From Lentibacillus amyloliquefaciens (GTDB lineage: Bacteria; Bacillota; Bacilli; Bacillales; Amphibacillaceae), in assembly GCF_001307805.1 (NCBI RefSeq), contig NZ_CP013862.1, positions 496,001 to 560,000 of the forward strand: a stretch of DNA of 64,000 nt. The letters run 5' to 3'. This document shows, piece by piece, positions 24,581-34,558 of the stretch (position 1 is its first letter; each line of letters starts with the position of its first letter). A model generated the notes under the pieces. The model was not told the origin of the DNA and searched no databases. It saw nothing but the letters and a program-made list of their open reading frames with translations. Position numbers and translations under genes: made by a program.

Positions 24581-25627
24581 ATGGCAGAAAATAATGCAGT
24601 TAACGTTGCAGTAGTAGGTGCTACTGGAGCAGTTGGGGAAAAAATCATCGAAATACTCGAGAATAGGAATCTTCCAATAAATGAGCTTAAACTTTTATCA
24701 TCCAGTCGATCAGCCGGAAAGAAAATCACTTTTAATAATCAGGAATTAACAGTTGAAGAAGCAAAGCCGGAGAGTTTTGATAATGTAAATATTGCTTTGT
24801 TCTCAGCCGGCGGATCTATTTCCAAAAAATTAGCACCGGAAGCTGTCAAGCGCGGAGCAGTTGTTGTTGATAATACAAGTGCTTACAGAATGGATGAAAA
24901 TGTCCCGTTAGTTGTGCCTGAAGTCAATGAATCTGATATTCAATCACATAACGGAATCATTGCCAATCCAAACTGCTCGACAATTCAGATGGTGGCAACC
25001 TTAAAGCCGCTGCAGGAAGCATTTGGCTTGTCACGTGTGATCGTATCGACTTACCAGGCAGTTTCCGGAGCTGGAAATGAAGCAAATAAAGAATTAGAAG
25101 AACAAACGAGACAATTTTTGAATAACGAGGAGATGACAGCGGAACTCTTGCCTGTCAAAGGGGATGAAAAACATTTCCCTATCGCCTTTAACGCATTACC
25201 GCAAATTGATGTATTTCAGGAGAACGGCTATACATTTGAAGAAATGAAAATGATCAATGAATCGAAAAAAATTCTTCATGCCCAAGACTTGCCGGTCGCA
25301 GCCACCTGCGTAAGGCTGCCACTCTTCACATCACATGCCGAAAGTGTCTATATTGATGTTGAGAAAAATGGTTTGAAAATTGAGGATCTATGGAATGTAC
25401 TAAAGAAAGCAGATGGTGTGACGCTGCAAGACGATCCGGCCACACAGACATATCCGACGCCGCTGAGCGCATCCAATAAAAGTGATGTGTTTGTCGGTCG
25501 TGTCCGGAAAGACCTGGACAATGATAAAGGCTTCCATTTATGGGTTGTATCTGATAACCTTGTCAAGGGTGCTGCGTTGAATACAATTCAAATCGCAGAA
25601 CGTTTAATTGAAAATAAATGGCTTTAA
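24581..25627 (+). CDS. asd: aspartate-semialdehyde dehydrogenase
   Basis: A 348-residue enzyme reducing aspartyl phosphate to aspartate semialdehyde with NADPH, the branch point to lysine/diaminopimelate, threonine and methionine. The NADP loop GATGAVG is at 13-19, and the catalytic Cys132 lies in IANPNCSTIQ. Length and end-to-end similarity match B. subtilis Asd. The start is ATG 24581 after GAGGAG (24564-24569, 11 bases away); an in-frame GTG at 24569 abuts the ribosome site and is rejected. It heads the asd-dapG-dapA group, supplying precursors of cell wall, cortex and dipicolinate. Confidence 0.95.
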   Translation: MAENNAVNVAVVGATGAVGEKIIEILENRNLPINELKLLSSSRSAGKKITFNNQELTVEEAKPESFDNVNIALFSAGGSISKKLAPEAVKRGAVVVDNTSAYRMDENVPLVVPEVNESDIQSHNGIIANPNCSTIQMVATLKPLQEAFGLSRVIVSTYQAVSGAGNEANKELEEQTRQFLNNEEMTAELLPVKGDEKHFPIAFNALPQIDVFQENGYTFEEMKMINESKKILHAQDLPVAATCVRLPLFTSHAESVYIDVEKNGLKIEDLWNVLKKADGVTLQDDPATQTYPTPLSASNKSDVFVGRVRKDLDNDKGFHLWVVSDNLVKGAALNTIQIAERLIENKWL

Positions 25628-25642
25628 TATAGAGGTGAAACA

Positions 25643-26878
25643 ATGCAGCAGATATTAGTCCAAAAATTTGGCGGCACATCTGTTCAATCAGAAGAAAATC
25701 GCAACTATGTCATGCAGCATATTAAAAATGCACTTATGAATGATCATAAAGTAATTGTTGTCGTATCTGCATTAGGCCGAAAACCTGACCCATACGCAAC
25801 AGACTCATTGCTGGATCTGGTTGATTTTCCGAAAAATTATAATTCCAGCCGTGAATTGGATATCCTGATGTCATGCGGCGAAAAAATCGCCTCTGTCGTA
25901 TTATCGAATGAACTGAAGAAAAACCATATACGTGCATCTGCTCTGACTGGTGCACAGGCAGGTTTTATCACAAGTGATGATTTCAATGAGGCAAAAATCA
26001 AAGAAGTAAAGCCCAACCGCGTTTTTGAAGCGTTTAAAGAACATGATGTTGTTGTTGTGGCCGGCTTTCAAGGTCAGACGTCAGATGGTGATATAACGAC
26101 TATCGGCAGGGGAGGAAGCGACACAACAGCAGCCGCTATAGGTGCTGCTGTTAATGCCGAACGGATTGAAATTTTCACCGATGTCAATGGTATCATGACA
26201 GCGGATCCGAATATGGTCCGGGCGGCTAGACCGCTGGATATTGTGACTTACACAGAAATAAGTAATCTTGCTTATCAGGGTGCAAAAGTGATCCATCCGA
26301 GAGCTGTGGAAATTGCGATGCAGGCAAAAATCCCGATGCGTGTCAGATCTACCTATATTGAAGATGAAGGTACCCTGATAACAGCTTCTCGAATCCAGGA
26401 GCTTGGGACAGATATTCCTGATCGGCTGATTACCGGAATAGCCCACATGACATCCATAACACAAATAAGTGTTCAGACAAAGGATGAAACAGACGGCCTG
26501 CAGTCTGAAGTTTTTAAGGCGATGGCTGAATCAGGAATATCCGTTGACTTCATCAACATTTCACCAACCGGGGTTCTTTATACAGTGCCCGATTCACAGA
26601 CCGATAAAGCTGTACGCATATTAAAGACGATGGGTTTTTATCCTGAGATAACCAGAAATTGTGCCAAAGTTTCAGCTGTTGGTGCTGGAATGACCGGTGT
26701 CCCGGGTGTCGCTTCAAAAATCGTACAATCGTTGACGGATGCCGGCGTTCAAATATTGCAATCAGCCGACAGTCACACAACCATCTGGGTGCTTATTCAC
26801 GAAGATGATGTGAAGGTTGCAGTCAATGCATTACACGATGTCTTTGCATTAAACATTGCCGAAGAGAAGCTTGTGTAA
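25643..26878 (+). CDS. dapG: aspartate kinase I
   Basis: A 411-residue aspartokinase that phosphorylates aspartate, the first step of the aspartate pathway. The N-terminal kinase signature KFGGTS is at 8-13. The last 145 residues carry two ACT-type regulatory domains, and B. subtilis DapG is inhibited by diaminopimelate. GAGGTGA (25632-25638) precedes ATG 25643, 15 bases after asd. Gene order identifies it as DapG rather than LysC or ThrD. No internal start for a separate beta subunit was identified. Confidence 0.95.
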   Translation: MQQILVQKFGGTSVQSEENRNYVMQHIKNALMNDHKVIVVVSALGRKPDPYATDSLLDLVDFPKNYNSSRELDILMSCGEKIASVVLSNELKKNHIRASALTGAQAGFITSDDFNEAKIKEVKPNRVFEAFKEHDVVVVAGFQGQTSDGDITTIGRGGSDTTAAAIGAAVNAERIEIFTDVNGIMTADPNMVRAARPLDIVTYTEISNLAYQGAKVIHPRAVEIAMQAKIPMRVRSTYIEDEGTLITASRIQELGTDIPDRLITGIAHMTSITQISVQTKDETDGLQSEVFKAMAESGISVDFINISPTGVLYTVPDSQTDKAVRILKTMGFYPEITRNCAKVSAVGAGMTGVPGVASKIVQSLTDAGVQILQSADSHTTIWVLIHEDDVKVAVNALHDVFALNIAEEKLV

Positions 26879-26891
26879 TGGTTAAGATCAT

Positions 26892-26985
26892 AAAGCGAAA
26901 CTTCATTCAGCGGAGTGTTTTCCCCGCTGAATGTTAGCCCGAGCAGAATCGGACATTTATGGACAGTTAGCCGCTGTTTTTTCAA
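26892..26985 (+). repeat. interspersed palindromic repeat, copy A (upstream of dapA)
   Basis: It contains the hairpin ATTCAGCGGAG..CCGCTGAAT, then CGAGCAGAATC, GGACAGTTAGCCGCTG and a T-rich end. Its reverse complement appears twice after dapA (27981-28042 and 28071-28162). The same hairpin and tail order in all three shows one repeat family. Confidence 0.8.
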
Positions 26986-27067
26986 AGGATTACTGAGATA
27001 AACACTGAAATGCTTTTGCAACCACAATCATCTGTGTATATTTTTAAGAAAAGAAAGGTGTTGTGCC

Positions 27068-27934
27068 ATGAACTTTGGTAGGGTGTTGACAGCAATGGTA
27101 ACACCATTTGACGCGAATGGCGGGGTTGATTTTGACAAAACCACGAATTTAATTGAATATTTGATTCAAAATGGAAGTGAGGGGCTGGTCGTCGGCGGCA
27201 CAACCGGCGAATCTCCAACGCTTACTTCAGACGAAAAAATTGCCTTATTCAGACATACTATCAGTAAAGTGAATCGTCGTATCCCGGTTATTGCCGGTAC
27301 CGGCAGCAATAATACACATGCGTCCATTATCCTGACAAAAAAAGCTGAAGAGTCTGGTGCTGATGCTATCATGCTGGTGACTCCATATTATAATAAACCG
27401 AGTCAGGAAGGGCTTTATCAGCATTTTTCAGCAATTGCGAGTGAAACAAAACTACCGGTTATGCTTTATAATATTCCGGGTCGTTCAGTTGTAAAAATGA
27501 ATGCTGACACGATTATCCGATTAAGCAAAATTGACAATATTATCGCAATTAAAGAAGCAAGCGGTGACTTGGATCTGACAGCTGGAGTTATTGAACATAC
27601 GTCTGATAACTTTAGTGTGTATAGCGGCGAAGATAGTAATACACTCCCGATGCTTTCTGTTGGAGCGGATGGTGTTGTATCAGTCGCATCTCATGTTGCC
27701 GGTCAGGAGATCAAGGAGATGGTCGACGCCTTTCATTCAGGAAATACAGCAAAAGCTGCTGCAATACACCGAAAGCTGCTACCTGTCATGAACGGATTAT
27801 TTGCGCAACCTTCCCCATCGCCGGTTAAGACAGCGCTGAATTTAAAAGGGGTTGACGTGGGCGGTGTCCGGCTTCCGCTGATACCGCTTACCGAATCAGA
27901 ACAGGATGTATTAAAAAACTTAATCGATAATTAA
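27068..27934 (+). CDS. dapA: 4-hydroxy-tetrahydrodipicolinate synthase
   Basis: A 288-residue TIM-barrel aldolase condensing pyruvate with aspartate semialdehyde, the first committed step to diaminopimelate and dipicolinate. The Schiff-base lysine is Lys162 (IAIKEASGD), the catalytic tyrosine Tyr134 (LYNIPGRS), the triad threonine Thr45/46 (GGTTGES), and Tyr108 contributes from the partner subunit. AAAGGTG precedes ATG 27068. Unlike in B. subtilis, about 190 bases with repeat copy A separate it from dapG, so coupling may be looser. A strong terminator follows. Confidence 0.95.
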   Translation: MNFGRVLTAMVTPFDANGGVDFDKTTNLIEYLIQNGSEGLVVGGTTGESPTLTSDEKIALFRHTISKVNRRIPVIAGTGSNNTHASIILTKKAEESGADAIMLVTPYYNKPSQEGLYQHFSAIASETKLPVMLYNIPGRSVVKMNADTIIRLSKIDNIIAIKEASGDLDLTAGVIEHTSDNFSVYSGEDSNTLPMLSVGADGVVSVASHVAGQEIKEMVDAFHSGNTAKAAAIHRKLLPVMNGLFAQPSPSPVKTALNLKGVDVGGVRLPLIPLTESEQDVLKNLIDN

Positions 27935-27938
27935 TATC

Positions 27939-27965
27939 ACCGGCTTTGACGGCCGGTATTTTTTT
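27939..27965 (+). terminator. dapA terminator
   Basis: ACCGGC (27939-27944) pairs with GCCGGT (27952-27957) and is followed by a seven-T run. Confidence 0.85.
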
Positions 27966-27980
27966 ATCCCTCATGTAAAT

Positions 27981-28042
27981 GCCTGATTCTGCTCGGGCTA
28001 ACATTCAGCGGAAAAACACTCCGCTGAATGAAGTTTCGCTTT
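27981..28042 (-). repeat. interspersed palindromic repeat, copy B
   Basis: Reverse complement of copy A: GATTCTGCTCGGGC, then ACATTCAGCGG, CCGCTGAATG and AAGTTTCGCTTT, with only a few differences. Stem CATTCAGCGGA/TCCGCTGAATG. Confidence 0.85.
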
Positions 28043-28070
28043 TCCACTCATGTAAAGGACAGTAAACCGC

Positions 28071-28162
28071 TGAAAAACAGCGGCAAACTGTCCCTAAATG
28101 CCTGATTCTGCTCAACTAAACATTCAGCGGAAAAACACTCCGCTAAATGAAGTTTCGCTTTA
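28071..28162 (-). repeat. interspersed palindromic repeat, copy C
   Basis: A third copy in the same orientation as B. It is preceded by GGACAGTAAACCGC/GCGGCAAACTGTCC, a second hairpin shared with copy A. One stem base differs (CCGCTAAATG for CCGCTGAATG). Confidence 0.85.
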
Positions 28163-28256
28163 TTCTTTTTGCATGGTTTTTTCATGTCCGGTTCATACTA
28201 GTTTATAGAGCTTGCTCAGAAATGGAAAAGTATGAAGAGAAGGAGTGTGTCCTCAC

Positions 28257-28996
28257 ATGGAAAAAGAACCATCAAAGAAAGACAATCAAAATCAGGAGCA
28301 GGATGATCAAGCCAATAATTCATCATTGGTTCAGAAGATTCAGCAGCTGGGTCAGTCAAATGTTCCCCAAGCACCTGATTCCAATATTCATGTTCTGTCT
28401 ATTATCGGGCAAATTGAAGGGCATGTACAACTACCGGCACAAAATAAAACAACGAAATATGAACATATCTTGCCCCAGCTTATTGCTGTTGAACAAAACC
28501 CTAAAATCGAAGGGCTTATCATTTTGCTGAATACGGTTGGCGGTGATGTGGAAGCAGGTCTTGCATTATCTGAAATGATATCTTCTATATCAAAACCGAC
28601 CGTTTCAATCGTGTTGGGGGAGGACATTCCATCGGTGTTCCAATTGCCGTCGCTGCCGATCATTCGTTTATAGCACCAACGGCAACGATGACAATTCATC
28701 CCATTCGACTGAACGGCTTGGTTATAGGTGTGCCTCAGACATTTGAATATATGGATAAAATGCAGGATCGGGTAATTGATTTTGTTGTCCACCATTCAAA
28801 TATGCCGGAAGAGAAATTTAAAGAGCTAATGTTTGCCAAAGGCAATCTAACGCGGGATATTGGAACAAATGTTATTGGATCGGATGCCATGGAGTATGGG
28901 CTAATTGATGGTGTTGGTGGTGTTAGTCAGGCGATGGTCAAAATAAATGAATTGATTAATAATAACAAGGGACCGGAAGAGCAGGTGATACAATGA
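28257..28996 (+). pseudogene. tepA: TepA, ClpP-like serine protease homologue, frameshifted
   Basis: The two frames (28257-28673 and a second ending at 28996) together encode a TepA/YmfB protein of about 246 residues, a cytoplasmic ClpP/crotonase-fold peptidase conserved between dapA and spoIIIE. The expected segment [20 protein letters not shown] is split: five G's stand at 28616-28620 where six are needed, so one G is missing. The break is just before the nucleophile region HSIG, so a truncated product would lack the active site. Downstream sequence ([11 protein letters not shown]) is well conserved, which points to a recent mutation, phase-variable slippage or a base-calling error. The start is ATG 28257 with AGGAG at 28241-28245. 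Confidence 0.85.
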
Positions 28997-29199
28997 TATT
29001 ATATACACCTTTATCAGAAACAGATATTTTTCCTTCATCAGATCAGGACTTCCAAAAACGGCATTGTGTTTCCCATAATGGCAGACAAGTTTATGTAGAA
29101 GAGACCCAGGAGGGGCAGTTTCAATTGCTGCAGTTACTGTCAACTGATCCAGAAGATTTCATGAATCCGGACTACACCCCCGGTACCATTCTGCGGTGA
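28993..29199 (+). CDS. ylzJ: YlzJ-like protein
   Basis: A 68-residue protein of the YlzJ-like family, found next to tepA and spoIIIE throughout Bacillus relatives; its function is not known. It opens with [14 protein letters not shown], typical of the family, and ends with a TPGTILR-type tail. The ATG overlaps the tepA stop by 4 bases (ATGA), so it is translationally coupled to the end of tepA. Its conservation suggests the upstream frame was recently intact. Confidence 0.85.
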   Translation: MILYTPLSETDIFPSSDQDFQKRHCVSHNGRQVYVEETQEGQFQLLQLLSTDPEDFMNPDYTPGTILR

Positions 29200-29252
29200 C
29201 GTGAATCAATTAAAACTGTGCTATAATGGTATTAACTGCTAAAAGAAACAAA

Positions 29253-29289
29253 GTCAATCCCCTGTCAGCAATCCTGCAGGGGGGTTGAC
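29253..29289 (+). terminator. hairpin between ylzJ and spoIIIE
   Basis: GTCAATCCCCTG pairs with CAGGGGGGTTGAC, with small imperfections. No clear T-run follows, so it is either an inefficient terminator or an RNA-stabilising hairpin. Confidence 0.5.
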
Positions 29290-29325
29290 GCTTAAGACAA
29301 GAAATCTTAACATTTCCGGAAGACA

Positions 29326-29354
29326 TTGACATTTGGTATCACTGATTATGTTAT
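29326..29354 (+). promoter_or_regulatory. probable sigma-A promoter of spoIIIE
   Basis: A perfect -35 TTGACA (29326-29331), 17 bases, then TGTTAT (29349-29354) as -10, about 29 bases before the GTG start. Confidence 0.6.
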
Positions 29355-29382
29355 CATGCTATATGTAAGTGAGGTGAAAGAA

Positions 29383-31674
29383 GTGGCCAAGAAAAAAAGA
29401 AGAAAAAAGAAAAGCCAGCTAAATAAACAAGTGAAGTATGAGCTGCTTGGTCTGCTGTTTATTTTTCTTGCTATTTTCGGCAGTGGTGCCAGTGCCATCA
29501 GTGATGGCGCAATACCAGGCGGACTGGAATATATTTTTCGGTTCTTTCTTGGAATCTGGTATTTTATTGCATCCATATTTTTGCTTGTAACAGGTATTGT
29601 TTTAATGGTTAAGCGGCGATATCCTGACTTTTCCCATAAAAAATTAATAGGATTTTATATTATTTTTACCGGCGTATTATTGCTTACCCACATACAGACA
29701 TATGAAAGATTGCTTGTTTCGTCTGAAGAAACATCAATTCTCGCGGCAACGTGGGACCAGTTTTTTGCCTATGTTGATGGAGCTGGTGGTGGATTTCAAA
29801 CCGGCGGCGGGATGATTGGCGGTCTGTTATTTACGTTTTGCTATTATCTGTTTTCTTCTGTTGGTGCCAAGATAGTATCTGTGTTTTCTATTTTAATAGG
29901 TATTATATTTATGACGGAGTTTTCACTTGGACAATTCTTTTCCAAAAGCAGTAAACGATTCGGTAACTTGTTTACTTCAATAAAAGAACGACTTCGATCA
30001 TCTCGCGCAGGTCATCTGCCAAATCAAGAGGATAATACTCGCGATGCGCCGGATCCACAACAGGAAACCGGCGGGTATGACGAGCCTGTTATTCAGGATT
30101 TTACAGATGTGGCTTATTCGTTCAGTACTCATGACACCGGTACTGATGAGACACACAGCGAAGCAAATACTGATAATCCAGAAGCAACGGAAACAAAAGA
30201 AGGACAAGGAGATCCGCTGCCAATGACAGAAGCGGAGAATCATGAATATGAACTCCCATCACCAAATCTGTTAACTGAGCCTACGCAAAATTCACAGCAG
30301 CAGGAAAAATCACAGATTCAGGCGACAGTAAGGAAACTGGAGAGAACTTTCGACAGTTTTGGCGTAAAGGCTAAAGTCACAAAAGTGCACGTAGGCCCCG
30401 CTGTTACAAAGTATGAAGTGTATCCGGAGGCTGGTGTTAAAGTAAGTAAAATCGTCAACTTACATGATGACTTAGCTTTGGCTTTAGCCGCGAAGGATAT
30501 TCGCATTGAAGCACCAATACCGGGTAAGTCAGCAGTCGGCATTGAAGTACCTAACCAGGAAATCGCCCAAGTATCGTTGCGGGAAGTGCTGGATACGTCA
30601 ACATCGAATCAATCTTCAAAACTATTATTTGCACTTGGCCGCGATATTTCCGGGGAATCGATTGTGTCTGAACTGAGTAAAATGCCGCATATGCTTATTG
30701 CCGGGGCAACCGGAAGCGGTAAAAGTGTTTGTGTCAACGGGATTATCACGACAATTTTGATGCGTGCCAAACCGCACGAAGTCAAAATGATGATGATTGA
30801 TCCGAAAAAAGTCGAGTTGAATGTTTATAACGGAATTCCGCATCTATTGACACCCGTCGTAACCGACCCGAAAAAAGCATCCCGCGCCTTGAAAAAAGTG
30901 GTTTCTGAAATGGAACGGCGATATGAGTTGTTTTCAGAAACAGGCACGCGCAACATTGAAGGCTACAACGAATATATCCGGAAGTATAACCAAACAGTTG
31001 CTTCGGAGGAGGAAAAGCAGCCCAATCTTCCATATATTGTTGTATTAGTAGACGAGCTGGCGGATTTAATGATGGTTGCTTCCAATGATGTCGAGGATGC
31101 TATTACAAGACTTGCCCAAATGGCGCGGGCAGCTGGTATTCATTTAATTCTTGCAACCCAGCGACCGTCAGTGGATGTCATTACAGGTGTCATTAAAGCT
31201 AATATCCCATCACGGATTGCGTTCAGCGTTTCCTCAGCAACAGATTCACGAACCATTCTGGATGCAGGAGGAGCAGAAAAACTGCTGGGACGCGGTGATA
31301 TGCTGTTCATGCCGGTAGGCTCATCCAAGCCTACAAGAGTACAGGGGGCGTTTCTGTCAGATGAAGAAGTCGAGCGGATTGTTGATCACTGTATCGAACA
31401 ACAAAAAGCTTCTTATCAGGAAGAAATGATCCCTGAAGAAACGAGTGAAGCAGTTTCAGATGTTGATGATGAGCTATATGATGATGCTGTACAAATGATC
31501 ACTGAAATGCAAAGTGCCAGCGTATCCATGCTGCAGAGACGCTTCAGAATTGGCTACACAAGGGCAGCACGCCTGATTGATGCGATGGAAGACCATGGTA
31601 TCGTCGGCCCCTATGAAGGCAGTAAACCGCGTCAAGTACTTGTCTCTCAACCGAGCGAGGAAAGAACCTCATAA
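29383..31674 (+). CDS. spoIIIE: DNA translocase SpoIIIE/FtsK
   Basis: A 763-residue membrane-anchored hexameric DNA pump that moves the chromosome into the forespore and clears DNA from closing septa. After a very basic N-terminus there are about four membrane segments (residues 20-190), a variable acidic linker (200-320), the RecA-like motor with Walker A GATGSGKS at about 441-448 and Walker [13 protein letters not shown], then a C-terminal winged-helix gamma domain (about 690-750, [15 protein letters not shown]) that reads orienting DNA sequences. The start is GTG 29383 with GAGGTGA at 29371-29377; the frame upstream covers the promoter and is rejected. It is similar in length to B. subtilis SpoIIIE. 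A terminator follows. Confidence 0.95.
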   Translation: MAKKKRRKKKSQLNKQVKYELLGLLFIFLAIFGSGASAISDGAIPGGLEYIFRFFLGIWYFIASIFLLVTGIVLMVKRRYPDFSHKKLIGFYIIFTGVLLLTHIQTYERLLVSSEETSILAATWDQFFAYVDGAGGGFQTGGGMIGGLLFTFCYYLFSSVGAKIVSVFSILIGIIFMTEFSLGQFFSKSSKRFGNLFTSIKERLRSSRAGHLPNQEDNTRDAPDPQQETGGYDEPVIQDFTDVAYSFSTHDTGTDETHSEANTDNPEATETKEGQGDPLPMTEAENHEYELPSPNLLTEPTQNSQQQEKSQIQATVRKLERTFDSFGVKAKVTKVHVGPAVTKYEVYPEAGVKVSKIVNLHDDLALALAAKDIRIEAPIPGKSAVGIEVPNQEIAQVSLREVLDTSTSNQSSKLLFALGRDISGESIVSELSKMPHMLIAGATGSGKSVCVNGIITTILMRAKPHEVKMMMIDPKKVELNVYNGIPHLLTPVVTDPKKASRALKKVVSEMERRYELFSETGTRNIEGYNEYIRKYNQTVASEEEKQPNLPYIVVLVDELADLMMVASNDVEDAITRLAQMARAAGIHLILATQRPSVDVITGVIKANIPSRIAFSVSSATDSRTILDAGGAEKLLGRGDMLFMPVGSSKPTRVQGAFLSDEEVERIVDHCIEQQKASYQEEMIPEETSEAVSDVDDELYDDAVQMITEMQSASVSMLQRRFRIGYTRAARLIDAMEDHGIVGPYEGSKPRQVLVSQPSEERTS

Positions 31675-31685
31675 CAAATCTATTG

Positions 31686-31719
31686 ACGGACATTCCTATC
31701 TTGGGGAATGTCCGTTTTC
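31686..31719 (+). terminator. spoIIIE terminator
   Basis: ACGGACATTCC (31686-31696) and GGAATGTCCGT (31705-31715) form an 11-bp stem followed by TTTTCTT. Confidence 0.85.
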
Positions 31720-31912
31720 TTAAATTAGTATCGGGTCGTTTGTAAAACTATCATTCTTTAAAAATTTATGAAAGTTTACCTATATCTATTTATTTATATC
31801 ATAGAACATGTTATATTTATCTCGAACTATTTGATTAGTCATACGTCAGATGTCAGATCTCTAATATACTGATCCATAACTAACAATTTGTAGATTTACA
31901 AGGGGGGACATC

Positions 31913-32638
31913 ATGTCGCTGAGAATAGATTCGCGACACTTATACTTACAAGTTATCGACCAAATCAAACGCGATATTAAAAGTGACAAATACAAAACAA
32001 AACAAAAGCTGCCTTCTGAATTCCAGCTTTCAAAAGAATTAGGTGTCTCCCGCGCTACTCTCCGCGAAGCTTTACGTATTCTGGAAGAAGAAAATATTGT
32101 AACACGGCGGCATGGTGTGGGGACGTTTGTCAATCCCAAGCCAATTTTTTCATCGGGGATTGAACAATTGAACAGTGTTACATATATGATTGAACAGTCT
32201 GGAAAAAAAGCAGGATCACAATTTCTCTCAACTGAATTTCTGGAGGCAACAGAGGATGAACGGCTTAAATTTGCACCAAAGAATGTTTCTTCACTGTCAA
32301 AGGTTGAACGCGTGAGGACAGCTGACGGTGAACCTGTTGTCTTTTGCATCGATAAATTGCCTGAAGGATTGATACCTTTGGACCGAGTTCATAAAGCTGA
32401 TTCAATTTTCAAATTAATGGAGGAGTTTTCAGGGAAAGAAATAGCTTATGCGGTAACCTATATTGAGCCTGTTGGTTACCACGACAGAATCTATGAAATT
32501 TTAAAATGTGATCCTGATCAGTCATTATTGCTTTTAAAACAAATGCACTACACTGATTCTGATGAACCAGTGTTGTATTCAGCCAATTTCTTTCGCCCTG
32601 ATATATTTAGCTTCCATGTTTTAAGAAAACGTATGTAA
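31913..32638 (+). CDS. nupR: GntR-family (HutC/UTRA) regulator, YmfC/NupR type
   Basis: A 241-residue repressor. The N-terminal winged helix (about 10-75) has the GntR signature [20 protein letters not shown] and the wing [14 protein letters not shown] ligand domain fills about 95-235. The start is ATG 31913 with GGGGGG at 31902-31907. It lies between spoIIIE and a nucleoside-type BMP/ABC transporter. In B. subtilis the gene at this position is ymfC, which I recall as the regulator of the guanosine transporter operon nupNOPQ. Here the two are adjacent, which fits a local nucleoside-responsive repressor. A direct repeat GTCAGAT-GTCAGAT (31846-31858) upstream could be part of its operator. Confidence 0.8.
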   Translation: MSLRIDSRHLYLQVIDQIKRDIKSDKYKTKQKLPSEFQLSKELGVSRATLREALRILEEENIVTRRHGVGTFVNPKPIFSSGIEQLNSVTYMIEQSGKKAGSQFLSTEFLEATEDERLKFAPKNVSSLSKVERVRTADGEPVVFCIDKLPEGLIPLDRVHKADSIFKLMEEFSGKEIAYAVTYIEPVGYHDRIYEILKCDPDQSLLLLKQMHYTDSDEPVLYSANFFRPDIFSFHVLRKRM

Positions 32639-32743
32639 ATGGTTTCATACTTTGCTTGGGGAGGTGATGACTGCAAATTAGAAAGAGTTGCTGCAGTTAA
32701 TTTTATTTGGGTTTATTTAATTTAACAAGGGGGCATTAAGTTC

Positions 32744-33871
32744 ATGAAAAATCGTAAATTTCTATTATTGTTTGCTTTGTTGCTGACTGTCGGAATGCTA
32801 CTGGCAGCTTGTGGCGGCGGTAATGATTCTCAAGGGGAAGGTAGTGATTCTGAAAGTGGTTCTTCAGACAGTGAAAGCAGTGAATCAAGTGAAGAATCAT
32901 CTGACTTTTCATCAGCGATGGTAACCGACGTCGGGGGCGTGGATGATAAATCGTTTAACCAGTCTGCCTGGGAAGGTCTTCAGGCGTGGGGTGAAGAACA
33001 TGGCCTTGAAGAAGGTGAAGGATTTGATTACGCCCAATCAAACGACGATTCGGACTATCAGCCAAACTTAAATCGCCTCGTACGTGAAGGCTACAATATG
33101 GTTTTTGGTATTGGTTATAAACTTGAAGATGCAATAAGTGAAGTTGCCGGACAATATCCTGATACTAATTTCGCTATAGTTGACTCGGTTGTAGAAGGTG
33201 ACAATATTGCCAGCATTACATTTGCCGACCATGAAGGCTCTTTCCTGGCAGGTGTTGCAGCTGCCAATAAAACAAACACAGATAAAATAGGGTTTGTCGG
33301 TGGTACGGATTCCGACTTGATCAATAAATTTGAATCCGGTTATGTAGCAGGGGCTAAAACGGTTAATCCTGATATTGAAGTTGAAGTACAATATGCAGGG
33401 GCTTTCGATGCGCCGGACGATGGTAAACTGATTGCTTCCAATATGTACAACAATGATATTGACATTATCTACCATGCTTCAGGCGCAACAGGCAACGGGG
33501 TGTTTGCACAAGCAAAAGACATTAAAAATAATGATCCGGAGCGCGAAGTCTGGGTTATCGGTGTAGACCGTGACCAGCATGAAGAAGGGGCAATCGGTGA
33601 TCATAATGTTACACTAACCTCTATGATCAAACGTGTTGACAACTCTGTTCAGCAAGTAAGCAACATGGCAATGGAAGGGGAATTCCCCGGCAATGAAGTC
33701 CTCGAATTCGGTGTTGAAGACGAAGGTGTCGGACTTGCTGATACGAACGAAGAAGCATATACCGATGACATTGCTCAGGCAGTTGATGAATGGAAACAAA
33801 AAATCATCGACGGCGAAGTAGAAGTACCACAAACACATGATGAATTGGATGAATATTTAAACTCACTGTAA
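32744..33871 (+). CDS. nupN: BMP-family nucleoside-binding lipoprotein
   Basis: A 375-residue substrate-binding lipoprotein of the basic membrane protein (PnrA/TmpC/BmpA) family, which binds purine nucleosides for ABC importers. The signal peptide ends in lipobox LLAAC with lipidated Cys23, followed by a Gly/Ser/Glu-rich, highly acidic linker (24-53) and then the binding fold (TDVGGVDDKSFNQSAWEG). The acidity fits a halotolerant host. It lies 105 bases after the GntR gene and 690 before the ABC ATPase, with a strong terminator between. The binding protein is therefore probably made in excess of the membrane subunits. Confidence 0.9.
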   Translation: MKNRKFLLLFALLLTVGMLLAACGGGNDSQGEGSDSESGSSDSESSESSEESSDFSSAMVTDVGGVDDKSFNQSAWEGLQAWGEEHGLEEGEGFDYAQSNDDSDYQPNLNRLVREGYNMVFGIGYKLEDAISEVAGQYPDTNFAIVDSVVEGDNIASITFADHEGSFLAGVAAANKTNTDKIGFVGGTDSDLINKFESGYVAGAKTVNPDIEVEVQYAGAFDAPDDGKLIASNMYNNDIDIIYHASGATGNGVFAQAKDIKNNDPEREVWVIGVDRDQHEEGAIGDHNVTLTSMIKRVDNSVQQVSNMAMEGEFPGNEVLEFGVEDEGVGLADTNEEAYTDDIAQAVDEWKQKIIDGEVEVPQTHDELDEYLNSL

Positions 33872-33887
33872 ATCCTAAACCCTTTAG

Positions 33888-33916
33888 AAAAAGGCTGGTA
33901 TAGGCCAGTCTTTTTC
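33888..33916 (+). terminator. terminator after the BMP lipoprotein gene
   Basis: AAAAAGGCTGG (33888-33898) pairs with CCAGTCTTTTT (33905-33915) around TATAGG, followed by T's. Partial read-through would feed the ABC genes. Confidence 0.8.
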
Positions 33917-34060
33917 TTCTGAGGTGAAATGTGAATAGTTAAGATTTTCAAATGAAAAGCACTTCTCAGCCCTTTTCATTTGGGAATTTTAAATTGCCTG
34001 TTTTCTAAAATATTATAGTTTGTGACACAAAATCCATGCGACGTAAGTGCTATGTTGATT

Positions 34061-34430
34061 TCCGTTCCAGGCAGTCGCGCACCTTAGGGCAACGCTTCAG
34101 CCTCGGGCCAACAAGATGTTGGTCACAAAGGCGTTGGCTATTGACGTGGCGTTCTTAGCCTTTGAACCTTTCCGCTTCCTGCTCAGGTCTCAGCTGCCCG
34201 CTTTTCCCGCAGGAGTCGACTGCCCTCTACTCCAATCAACATTCACAAGTGAGGTTTAGTTAAGCACCAAAATAATGAGATTATAAAGCGCGGCGCCAGC
34301 GGAGGAAATACTCGACGACTCCTGCGGGAACAAAGGTATCGGTGAGACCCCGCAGAACGAAGTTCGAGGAGGCTCACCAGCCGCCCGCGGAAAGCGGCGT
34401 GTATTTCCGGAGCGGTTTCATTGAATCAAA
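34061..34430. repeat. GC-rich interspersed repeat, two inverted units
   Basis: The gene-free gap 33917-34558 is largely filled by two GC-rich units (about 34061-34233 and 34287-34425) that face each other. CCCGCAGGAGTCG at 34206-34218 is the exact reverse complement of CGACTCCTGCGGG at 34316-34328. The composition is far richer in GC than its surroundings. Units of this style (GCGGAGGAAATAC, CGCAGAACGAAG) are scattered in genomes of halotolerant Bacillaceae. No coding capacity is seen. Confidence 0.65.
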
Positions 34431-34558
34431 CATTTATTATAGTACGTCGCAGTTTACATCAACTACGAAGTTTAAAGAGCAATTAAATTTATAAAAAACA
34501 TTTTTATATTGGCAGCTTGATATATAACACCTGGTTAGAATCAAAGGAGTGATCACAC

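Noticed and set aside
28147..28530. 127-codon ORF before and across tepA
   Set aside because: Its start lies in repeat copy C and it is out of frame with the conserved TepA sequence.
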